From assembly GCA_015075365.1 (NCBI GenBank), contig JABTUN010000002.1, positions 310,001-374,000 of the forward strand: DNA of 64,000 nucleotides, in the 5' to 3' direction. The DNA is from Verrucomicrobiaceae bacterium (lineage in GTDB: Bacteria; Verrucomicrobiota; Verrucomicrobiia; Verrucomicrobiales; Verrucomicrobiaceae). The stretch's first letter is position 1, and each line of letters opens with the position of its first letter. Under the pieces are notes generated by a model. It was given only the letters and a program-made list of their open reading frames with translations. It searched no databases and was not told where the DNA came from. The position numbers and the translations under genes are program-made. This document shows positions 32,560-40,102 of the stretch, piece by piece.

Positions 32560-32922
32560 TCAAAAGCGAAGGACGATCTTCCCAAAATCCAACACTCGTG
32601 TGCCATCCGGGAGCGTGCGGCGGAACTCCTTTGGCACCATGTAATAGCGCGATCTCTTGTCGGCCTCGCTGGCCCTCACTTCCATCACGATTCCTGCTTT
32701 GCACATCCGCTGGAGGTGTCTGCCCATCTGGTCGGGATGACAGTGCAGCTTGGCCGCCAGATCCTTGACGGCAGGATAGCTTCCATCCGACAGCTCCTTC
32801 ATCACAGCATAGCGGACCGGGTCCGCCATCGCCACCAGCACATCCACAGGTGCCCCTGTCTGCCGGGCGGGCACTTGGACGGGTTCAGAGGGCGGGTTGG
32901 TGGTGGGTGCAGTCTCGCTCAT
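32560..32922 (-). CDS. ArsR-like winged-helix transcriptional regulator
   Basis: A 120-residue protein from ATG 32922. After a Pro/Thr-rich leader comes a winged-helix domain: VLVAMADPVRYAVMKELSDG, then YPAVKDLAAKLHCHPDQMGRHLQRM (recognition helix) and a wing. No metal-binding Cys pair of classical ArsR is present. The frame stays open upstream to 33276, but that part is the 42-bp minisatellite and is not counted. The gene is divergent from the SIR2 gene; control of that gene is possible but unproven. Confidence 0.68.
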   Translation of the reverse strand: MSETAPTTNPPSEPVQVPARQTGAPVDVLVAMADPVRYAVMKELSDGSYPAVKDLAAKLHCHPDQMGRHLQRMCKAGIVMEVRASEADKRSRYYMVPKEFRRTLPDGTRVLDFGKIVLRF

Positions 32923-33033
32923 GGCCCCGAGTTTGACCAAAAGCCGCCTGAACTGCAATCCTCTCCTGTCCTGAGCGCCCGGATCGCCCTCCACCGCTGC
33001 CGAAAGGCCCTCGTGAAGCTCGTTTGCAGGTCT

Positions 33034-33275
33034 GATGCCAGAGTCTCGAAGCGGGAATTTGACCGAAAAAGCCCCGATGCCAGAGGGTTGAGGAGGGAAT
33101 TCGACGTCCGAAGCCTCGATGCCAGAGTCCCGAAGCGGGAATTTGATCCCAAATGGGTCGATGCCAGAGCCTCGAACGTGGAATTCGACCCCAAATGCCT
33201 CGATGCCAGAGCCTCGAACGTGGAATTTGATCTTCCAAGCGTCAAATTCCCGCTTCCAAGGTCGGGCATTGATCA
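33034..33275. repeat. 42-bp minisatellite with an inverted terminal copy
   Basis: Five tandem units start with GATGCCAGAG at 33034, 33076, 33118, 33160 and 33202, exactly 42 bp apart, with consensus body TCGAAGCGGGAATTTGAC. After unit 5 a partial unit lies in opposite orientation (about 33240-33275), making a hairpin of GGAATTTGA (33222-33230) and TCAAATTCC (33242-33250). Because 42 is a multiple of 3, several frames stay open with 14-residue repeats, so openness is not evidence of coding. It fills most of the 501-bp gap 32923-33423; the rest holds the probable SIR2 promoter. Confidence 0.9.
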
Positions 33276-34226
33276 CAAATCCCTCCCAAATCCCGCGCTG
33301 CGAGGCATTCAGCTATCGTATCGCGAATCACGCAAGCGGCGTCGATGGGATGAAAACGTAGCTGGCCTGATAGGCGTTTTTGCTAGCCCAGTTCAAATTC
33401 TCAGGAACGGTGGCAATTGACCCATGCACTTTGGCGAACTCGACATACCCGATGCTATCTCGGCCGCTCTAAAAGGGAGAAATCTGGTCATCTTCGTGGG
33501 GGCAGGAGTATCCAAACCAAAGCCGTCAGACCTGCCGATGTTCGACGCGTTGGCCGAAAGGATTGCCGTAGGAACGGGAATGAGTCGCCAAGTCAGGGAA
33601 ATTACGTCTTCCAACGGAGACGGCAAGACAGCCGAAATGGAGCCGATAGACAGGTTTCTGGGAAGGCTGGCGAAAAGTGGTGTGAAAGTAAAACAGCTAG
33701 CCCGAGATCTGCTCGTCGGAGAGCACACCCGGCCCAATTCGCTTCACGAAAACCTGGTCCGGGTGTTTCGCGACGTTGCGGACGTCAGAATCGTGACCAC
33801 CAACTTTGATCAGCATCTCTCGACCATATTGAATGAGGTCCACAAGGACCACTCGGCTGTTTACTCAGCACCAGCCCTTCCTGTTGGATCAGATTTTAGT
33901 GGGCTCGTTTATCTGCATGGGTCTGCAGTCAATGATGCAGAGCGATGTGTGTTAACAGATGAAGACTTCGGACGCGCTTACCTCACTGAGGGATGGGCAC
34001 GCCGCTTCTTGGTGGCAATGTTTGCGCGGTTTACGGTGCTTTTTGTGGGCTACAGCCACAACGACCCGGTGATGAACTATTTGGCGAGGGGCTTACCCCC
34101 TGACAGTCGTCATAGGCGATTTGCGTTCGTTCCGCGTGGCGAGGAGGCACATTTGCTCCGTCCCCCTCTTGGATTGGACAGGTGATAAGCTCTCCGAACT
34201 GATCCAAGATCAGGCATACATCCACC

Positions 34227-34317
34227 CCGCGCAGAAGCTCTGTGAAGGCGCAGCGCAGGTCTCGTCGAGCGTAGCGAGACGAGGCCGCAGCGTAGCCGTA
34301 ACAGAGCTTCTGCGCGG
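34227..34317. promoter_or_regulatory. Long stem-loop in the IS leader
   Basis: A 17-bp perfect inverted repeat (34227-34243 with 34301-34317) encloses a smaller stem GTCTCG/CGAGAC (34259-34264 with 34275-34280). It precedes orfA by 54 nt. Such structures in IS leaders can block translation entering from outside transcripts; that role is inferred. The mirror copy lies at about 39409-39499. Confidence 0.7.
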
Positions 34318-34370
34318 TCGCCGCCCCCTCCCACTTGTCGCTGTTCACCCTCAACCCGGAGCCTTCTGCC

Positions 34371-34739
34371 ATGAGTAAGCCTAAAGCCGCCATCACACCT
34401 CCCGCCGTCGAGATCGAAACCGATGCCGACAGTCCGCAACGCTGGACCGCGAAGCGCAAGGCCGCCCTCGTCATCGACATCCTCCAAGGCAAGACCACCG
34501 CCGCGGAGGCTGCTCGCCAGCACGCGCTGACTCTCGCCGAGGTCGAGCAGTGGAAGGAGGACTTCATCACCCAGGGCACCGAGGCCCTGCGCAGTCATCC
34601 GCGCGACCTCGCCCAGCAGTTCGAGGCTCGCGAGAAGACCCTGCTGGCCAAGGTCGGCGAGCTCACCCTGCATGTGGACGTTTTAAAAAAAGCTCATCGC
34701 TACTTGGGCAAGGACTTGCCGGAAGGGATCTCGTGGTAG
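34371..34739 (+). CDS. IS3-family transposase OrfA, copy 1
   Basis: A 122-residue protein with an N-terminal helix-turn-helix (RWTAKRKAALVIDILQGKTT, AAEAARQHALTLAEVEQW) and a C-terminal coiled-coil-like region (LRSHPRDLAQQFEAREKTLL). It binds the element ends and multimerises. The start ATG 34371 is preceded by GGAG. A slippery A-run near the end allows fusion to OrfB. Confidence 0.9.
   Translation: MSKPKAAITPPAVEIETDADSPQRWTAKRKAALVIDILQGKTTAAEAARQHALTLAEVEQWKEDFITQGTEALRSHPRDLAQQFEAREKTLLAKVGELTLHVDVLKKAHRYLGKDLPEGISW
34685..34692 (+). promoter_or_regulatory. Programmed -1 frameshift site (A AAA AAA G)
   Basis: Seven A residues followed by G lie in orfA at codons Lys-Lys (VLKKA). A slip of -1 enters the orfB frame, which is open from 34550, and gives a fused OrfAB reading VLKKSSSLLG before the OrfB start. 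This is the usual way IS3 elements make their transposase. The mirror site in copy 2 lies near 39034-39041. Confidence 0.75.
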
Positions 34740-34741
34740 CC

Positions 34742-35602
34742 ATGCAAAACCAACTTCTCCAATCGGGATCCCCGCCGGTGCCTGTGAGCGTGCTGTGCCG
34801 TCTCCTCGGCGTGGCACGCTCCACCACCTATTACCAGCCGCATGGACGCCACCTCGAACCGCGGTGCGATCCCGCGTGCGTCGAGGCCATCCGTGCGGTG
34901 ATCGAGGCTCATCCCACCTATGGCGTGCGCATGACTCATGCCCGTCTCACCAAAGGCCAGGGCATGATCGTCAACCGCAAGAAGGTCCACCGCATCATGC
35001 GCCTGCACCGCTGGACATGCAGGCAGCGCCGCATCGGCCGCCGTCCGCGTGTGCAGCACCTCAAATCCATCGCCGCAGCCCCCAACCAGCGTTGGGCCAC
35101 CGACATCGCCACCGTGGACTGCGGGCGCGACGGCTGGTGCGCCTTCGTGCCGGTCGTCGACTGTTGCTCGCGTGAAGTCCTCGGCTGGGATCTGGCGCAC
35201 ACCGCCCGAGCCAAGACCGCCGAGCGTGCGCTGGAAGAGGCCCTGCTGCACCGCTTCGGCACCACTCGAGGCGCTCCATCAGGACTCACCTTGCGCCACG
35301 ATAACGGCCTTGTCTTCGGCTCACGAGCCTACCGCGCCCTCGTGCGCGACTACGGCCTCACGCAGGAATACATCGCTCCCTACACGCCCGAGCAAAACGG
35401 CCTGTGCGAGCGCTTCATCCGCACCTTCAAAGAGGAATGCGCCTGGCAGCACCGCTTTGACAACCTCACCGCCGCACGCGCGACGGTCGCCAGATACATC
35501 GAACACTACAACACCCAGCGCACCCACTCCGCCCTCAACTACAACACCCCACGCCAAACCTACCTCACCCTATGCAACCCACCCCATCAACAAGCCGCCT
35601 GA
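34742..35602 (+). CDS. IS3-family transposase OrfB (DDE integrase), copy 1
   Basis: A 286-residue rve-type integrase core if translated from ATG 34742, and likely made mainly as the OrfAB fusion. Catalytic triad: Asp in WATDIATVD, Asp in LRHDNGLVF, and Glu in NGLCERFIRTFKEE. An HTH_21-type segment precedes it (HPTYGVRMTHARL). Sequence and length are intact, so the element is probably active. Confidence 0.92.
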   Translation: MQNQLLQSGSPPVPVSVLCRLLGVARSTTYYQPHGRHLEPRCDPACVEAIRAVIEAHPTYGVRMTHARLTKGQGMIVNRKKVHRIMRLHRWTCRQRRIGRRPRVQHLKSIAAAPNQRWATDIATVDCGRDGWCAFVPVVDCCSREVLGWDLAHTARAKTAERALEEALLHRFGTTRGAPSGLTLRHDNGLVFGSRAYRALVRDYGLTQEYIAPYTPEQNGLCERFIRTFKEECAWQHRFDNLTAARATVARYIEHYNTQRTHSALNYNTPRQTYLTLCNPPHQQAA

Positions 35603-35642
35603 ACAACACTGGCTCTTGTCCAACTTTGAGGGGAGCACTACA

Positions 35643-38083
35643 CATTGGCACTTTCTCGACATACAGCCGGTTCTCTATCCCCGTGTAGAAGGCGAAAACC
35701 GTCATCAAGCATTAGCAGACGGTCTGGAGAAGTGGGCTTTGCGTTGTCGGCAAAGCTTTCTGGATAATGTCCGACGTCTCACCCAATACGCAAAAAGCGG
35801 TCCTCCTTGGGGCGATCCCGAAGAGCAAGATTTTGTCGAGGTATGCTTCAGCGATTCCGAATTGCTTCCACACTTTGTCAACGTCTGCCGAAACGTTGAG
35901 TGGCTAGATTGGATTCAACAAAGGGGATTGCTCCGGAACCTCTTCAATCCAGAAGCAACATTGTCGAATTGTGACGGATTGATTGCATGGTGGATGACAC
36001 GCCATCTACTGGCGGACAATACGCCTCGGCTGCTGCGCCTGATTCAAGAACTCGGACCTGACAGGCTCAATCCTGCGTTCTGCCATCAAATTCATTCCAC
36101 TCTTGCCTTCTTGAAACACGAGAAGGGAGTGTCCGATGTATTCCCCACATGGGTTGTGGTTTTGCTGGCACAACCTAGTAACCGCCTACCGCGGCAAAGC
36201 TGGGCGCGGCTCTTAGCGGCTTGTGAGGTTGAAGGGGCGCTACCGCTTGCCTGCACTTTGTTCGAACGGGCAACAGAATTGAATGTCGTCATAAACAAGC
36301 ACTGGTCATTTGCAAAAGAGAGTTCGTCTCAAGTTCCCCCGGTGAAATTCGATGTGAAGCTCGATCATGAGGCCGCATATCATCTGGACCAGGCATGGAA
36401 ATTGGTTCTGCAGCCGAACCTCCCAAAATTGGCTCCACATCTAGAGCAAATTGTGACCCAGCGAATAATGCAGGCGAATGCCATCCTTCGTGTGGTGGAT
36501 CGTGCCGGTGATGGTTATGATCCGCTTTCGATCGGTCGCAGCTCAATCGAACCTCACCCGCAGGACGAGTTTCCTGACGATTTTGAGTATCTCATCGATG
36601 TAGCGAGAGACATCGTCGCCTCTTATCAGACCCACTCCCCGCATCGTGCGGAGGCGATCATTTGGTCATGGCTGGAACGGGATGTGACATTGCTCAGAAG
36701 GCTGGCAATTCATGCTCTCGCCAGGCAACCTACTTTGACCCAAGAACAAATAATTCATGAGTGCCTTGAACGAAAACTACTCTTTGACCAAAGTGTTCGA
36801 ACTGAGGTGTATTTCCTGTTGCGACAGATGTACGCAAGTCTAGGCGCTGAAGAGCGAGAACTCTTGTTTCAAGCAATCGAGGCAGGCCCAGATGAAGATC
36901 AATCACGGGAACGTGATGACGAAGACAAGCAATGGATGATTTTCAAACTGATTGGCTGGATTGCTCAGGGAGATCCCTCCTGCCCCTTGGCTAAATCAAA
37001 ATTTGCTGCACAGCAGTCGGCTCATCCAAAATGGGGATTGAGCGAACATCCTGACCTCCTAATGTGGACTAGTGGCTTCGGCTTTGTTGCGCCGGGAGCC
37101 GGGCTGGACTTTGAAGCTACTCTGAACAAGCCAGCGCAAGAGTTTTTGCAGCTGATCGGGACCGCCCCCCCCTCGGGTCGCTTTGAAGAACGGCGAGACA
37201 ACCTGTGCTCAGCGCTTCCTTCGCTGATGTCGAAAAACATTGATTGGGCCGTGGATTGTCAGCGTGCTGCCTGCGAGATGGGCATTCAGGATGACGATGT
37301 CTGGCAGTACATTTGCATGGGCTGGCGGGACGTGAAACCCTCAGAGGGACAATGGTCGCAGATTGTTGCTGTGATCAACAATCCGGCAGCGCCAGCCCCC
37401 TTCTTTCTACGTCTTCCAGACACTCTCGAGGCGTGGGCAAAGAGGAAGGAAGATGGAGTTCCGCAATCTCTCCTAGCAGAAACGGATGATGTTGCCCTCA
37501 TGTGTTGGCAGAAGGCACTTCGCGAAGATCCGGTCAGTTCGGAAGCGACCAAAGATTGGCTATCAAAAGCGATCAATCATCCAGGCGGCAGCTATGCTGA
37601 ATACCTCCTCTTAAGGCTTGATGCGATTCGGAAGTCCTGTGACGCCAAAATCGATGGAATACCAGAGCCGATTCGAGGAGCTCTCGTTGAGATCATTCAT
37701 GGCGGCAGCGGTTCGGGGGAAATGGGCAGGGTGATTATTGCCGCACAAGTTCGCTGGCTGCATGCGATTGATCCGGGCTTTGCGAACGCCGAGGTTATGC
37801 CCCTCTTTGATTGGTGCGCTGACGCGAAGAGGGCCGAGCAATGCTGGCACGGGTTTCTCGATTGGGGACATTGGTCGCCTCCAATCATTGAGAAGCTCTT
37901 GCCTGGCTTCACAGAAACTGTCCGCCGCTTGGCGTCACATGAAGAGGAGGACTCTGAGCGGATGGGGGAACGAGTCGCAGGGCATCTTGCTGCGCTATGC
38001 CTCTGGCGAGGCTCCGATCCAGCGGCGCATGATTGGCTCTTGTGCTGCATCCGCACTATGGCTGTGGAGAATCGAAGAAGCTT
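35643..38083 (+). pseudogene. Middle segment of the interrupted SIR2 gene
   Basis: About 812 codons between the two IS copies, starting at the CATT duplication and ending at the GCTT duplication. Reading HWHFLDIQPVLYP onward, it is a helical, Trp-rich region without a motif I recognise. It has no start or stop of its own; an open frame beginning in IS copy 1 crosses the junction but is an artefact. Probably not translated in useful form. Confidence 0.85.
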
Positions 38084-38123
38084 TGTAGTGCTCCCCTCAA
38101 AGTTGGACAAGAGCCAGTGTTGT

Positions 38124-38984
38124 TCAGGCGGCTTGTTGATGGGGTGGGTTGCATAGGGTGAGGTAGGTTTGGCGTGGGGTGTTGTAGTTGAGGGCGGAGT
38201 GGGTGCGCTGGGTGTTGTAGTGTTCGATGTATCTGGCGACCGTCGCGCGTGCGGCGGTGAGGTTGTCAAAGCGGTGCTGCCAGGCGCATTCCTCTTTGAA
38301 GGTGCGGATGAACCGCTCGCACAGGCCGTTTTGCTCGGGCGTGTAGGGAGCGATGTATTCCTGCGTGAGGCCGTAGTCACGCACGAGGGCGCGGTAGGCT
38401 CGTGAGCCGAAGACAAGGCCGTTATCGTGGCGCAAGGTGAGTCCTGATGGAGCGCCTCGAGTGGTGCCGAAGCGGTGCAGCAGGGCCTCTTCCAGCGCAC
38501 GCTCGGCGGTCTTGGCTCGGGCGGTGTGCGCCAGATCCCAGCCGAGGACTTCACGCGAGCAGCAGTCGACGACCGGCACGAAGGCGCACCAGCCGTCGCG
38601 CCCGCAGTCCACGGTGGCGATGTCGGTGGCCCAACGCTGGTTGGGGGCTGCGGCGATGGATTTGAGGTGCTGCACACGCGGACGGCGGCCGATGCGGCGC
38701 TGCCTGCATGTCCAGCGGTGCAGGCGCATGATGCGGTGGACCTTCTTGCGGTTGACGATCATGCCCTGGCCTTTGGTGAGACGGGCATGAGTCATGCGCA
38801 CGCCATAGGTGGGATGAGCCTCGATCACCGCACGGATGGCCTCGACGCACGCGGGATCGCACCGCGGTTCGAGGTGGCGTCCATGCGGCTGGTAATAGGT
38901 GGTGGAGCGTGCCACGCCGAGGAGACGGCACAGCACGCTCACAGGCACCGGCGGGGATCCCGATTGGAGAAGTTGGTTTTGCAT
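38124..38984 (-). CDS. IS3-family transposase OrfB, copy 2
   Basis: Predicted protein identical to copy 1 OrfB, with the DDE triad intact (WATDIATVD, LRHDNGLVF, CERFIRTFKEE). The few nucleotide differences from copy 1 are silent. Start ATG 38982-38984; expression probably by frameshift from orfA. Confidence 0.92.
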   Translation of the reverse strand: MQNQLLQSGSPPVPVSVLCRLLGVARSTTYYQPHGRHLEPRCDPACVEAIRAVIEAHPTYGVRMTHARLTKGQGMIVNRKKVHRIMRLHRWTCRQRRIGRRPRVQHLKSIAAAPNQRWATDIATVDCGRDGWCAFVPVVDCCSREVLGWDLAHTARAKTAERALEEALLHRFGTTRGAPSGLTLRHDNGLVFGSRAYRALVRDYGLTQEYIAPYTPEQNGLCERFIRTFKEECAWQHRFDNLTAARATVARYIEHYNTQRTHSALNYNTPRQTYLTLCNPPHQQAA

Positions 38985-38986
38985 GG

Positions 38987-39355
38987 CTACCACGAGATCC
39001 CTTCCGGCAAGTCCTTGCCCAAGTAGCGATGAGCTTTTTTTAAAACGTCCACATGCAGGGTGAGCTCGCCGACCTTGGCCAGCAGGGTCTTCTCGCGAGC
39101 CTCGAACTGCTGGGCGAGGTCGCGCGGATGACTGCGCAGGGCCTCGGTGCCCTGGGTGATGAAGTCCTCCTTCCACTGCTCGACCTCGGCGAGAGTCAGC
39201 GCGTGCTGGCGAGCAGCCTCCGCGGCGGTGGTCTTGCCTTGGAGGATGTCGATGACGAGGGCGGCCTTGCGCTTCGCGGTCCAGCGTTGCGGACTGTCGG
39301 CATCGGTTTCGATCTCGACGGCGGGAGGTGTGATGGCGGCTTTAGGCTTACTCAT
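38987..39355 (-). CDS. IS3-family transposase OrfA, copy 2
   Basis: A 122-residue protein identical to copy 1 OrfA, with the helix-turn-helix and the same A-run frameshift site near its end. Start ATG 39353-39355. Confidence 0.9.
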   Translation of the reverse strand: MSKPKAAITPPAVEIETDADSPQRWTAKRKAALVIDILQGKTTAAEAARQHALTLAEVEQWKEDFITQGTEALRSHPRDLAQQFEAREKTLLAKVGELTLHVDVLKKAHRYLGKDLPEGISW

Positions 39356-39572
39356 GGCAGAAGGCTCCGGGTTGAGGGTGAACAGCGACAAGTGGGAGGG
39401 GGCGGCGACCGCGCAGAAGCTCTGTTACGGCTACGCTGCGGCCTCGTCTCGCTACGCTCGACGAGACCTGCACTGCGCCTTCACAGAGCTTCTGCGCGGG
39501 GTGGATGTATGCCTGATCTTGGATCAGTTCGGAGAGCTTATCACCTGTCCAATCCAAGAGGGGGACGGAGCA

Positions 39573-40045
39573 GCTTTGCTCTCGAAATGAAAAAGCAGTT
39601 AGAGGGACTTTCGGTCGATGAGCTTGAAAAGCAGTGGGAAGGCTGGCTTTGCAGGTACTGGACGGCTCGATCTAGCGGAGTGCCTCCTCTCGATGCCCAT
39701 GAAGCCAAATGGATGTTTGAATGGGCGATTTATCCCCACAAATACACTCCCGATGCAGTCAGGCTTGCGCTACCGTTGGCAGCGGTGGCGGAGTTTTCTC
39801 ATTCGATCTTCACTCACGAGCTCAACGAGTCAAAAATCTTGGAATGGTATCCAACTGAAGCGGCACAGTTGCTTTTGGCATTCTTGGAGCAGTCCCCAAA
39901 ATGGTTTCATGTCGATGGCGACTCCAAAGAACTATGGGCGAAGCTTGTGAAGGCAAATGTGTCATCGACCTTGCTAGAGGAAATTCGCGGTCATTTGATT
40001 AGACTCGGGGGTAATATGGACGGCTTCCCGCAAAAAGGCGGCTGA
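39573..40045 (+). pseudogene. C-terminal segment of the interrupted SIR2 gene
   Basis: The last 157 or so residues of the SIR2 protein, resuming in frame as ALEMKKQLEGLSVDELEKQW after IS copy 2 and ending FPQKGG-stop at 40045. An internal ATG at 39587 could start a short product, but there is no sign of a dedicated ribosome-binding site. The region is helical with several Trp residues; DUF4020-type assignment is tentative. Confidence 0.8.
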
Positions 40046-40061
40046 GTTTCCTCAGCCGCCT
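40036..40061 (-). terminator. Rho-independent terminator of gnd, overlapping the SIR2 stop
   Basis: AGGCGGCTGAG-TTTC-CTCAGCCGCCT: an 11-bp perfect stem with a tetraloop. On the minus strand it is followed by a T run (the AAAAA at 40032-40036), so it ends gnd transcription. The SIR2 stop codon lies in the left arm. Confidence 0.85.
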
Positions 40062-40077
40062 CTGGATTGATCAAAAA

Positions 40078-40097
40078 CGGGCTAAAGCCCGAACTAC
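40078..40097. repeat. GGGC-type tetraloop repeat between the SIR2 gene and gnd
   Basis: CGGGC-TAAA-GCCCG followed by AACTAC. Intergenic member of the family also found inside genes at 24893, 27173, 27235 and 29347. Confidence 0.7.
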
Positions 40098-40102
40098 AAA
40101 CT

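Larger units (their letters stand above)
34154..35642 (+). mobile_element. IS3-family insertion sequence, copy 1
   Basis: 1,489 bp with TG...CA ends. The left end starts TGCTCCGTCCCCCTC and the right end reads TGTAGTGCTCCCCTC on the opposite strand; both terminal repeats continue to TTGGACA. The target duplication is CATT (34150-34153 and 35643-35646); CACATT is also shared because the element ends in CA. It contains orfA and orfB and a leader hairpin. It is almost identical to copy 2, with about four single-base differences by eye, so both moved recently. Confidence 0.93.
38084..39572 (-). mobile_element. IS3-family insertion sequence, copy 2 (opposite orientation)
   Basis: 1,489 bp, same ends as copy 1, inserted on the other strand. 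Target duplication GCTT (38080-38083 and 39573-39576), different from copy 1, so this is a separate insertion and not a segmental duplication. With copy 1 it forms an inverted pair around 2,441 bp, a layout that permits inversion of the middle or composite mobility. Confidence 0.93.
33424..40045 (+). pseudogene. SIR2-domain defence-type gene, interrupted by two IS3-family insertions
   Basis: Joining 33424-34153, 35647-38083 and 39577-40045 gives 3,636 nt with no stop, a 1,211-residue protein. Residues 1-245 form a SIR2 NAD-binding domain: GAGVS at 26-30, TTNFD, YLHG with the catalytic-type His, and FVGYSHND. The long remainder is helical and unassigned; its layout recalls SIR2 proteins with a DUF4020-type C-terminus. 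Such SIR2 proteins deplete NAD during phage infection in known systems. Base composition is visibly more A+T-rich than neighbouring genes, suggesting transfer. As sequenced, only a truncated SIR2 domain could be made. The stop (40043-40045) lies inside the gnd terminator hairpin. Confidence 0.9.

Noticed and set aside
33034..33275. Possible CRISPR array.
   Set aside because: Units are contiguous 42-bp tandem copies with drift throughout, with no unique spacers and no cas genes nearby.
32491..33420. Plus-strand open frame of 309 codons over the winged-helix gene and the minisatellite.
   Set aside because: The 42-bp period keeps several frames open; the frame is antisense to the winged-helix domain and shows no known fold.
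34148..35646. Alternative IS boundary with a 6-bp duplication (CACATT, GCTTTG).
   Set aside because: IS3 elements end in TG...CA; using the TGTAGTG terminus gives 1,489 bp and 4-bp duplications in both copies. The extra 2 bp match by chance with the terminal CA.
35049..38156. Long open frame of over 1,000 codons running from IS copy 1 into the SIR2 middle segment.
   Set aside because: Its first part is orfB read in the wrong frame (Ser/Pro/Thr-rich) and it crosses the IS junction at 35642; only 35643-38083 is real SIR2 sequence.
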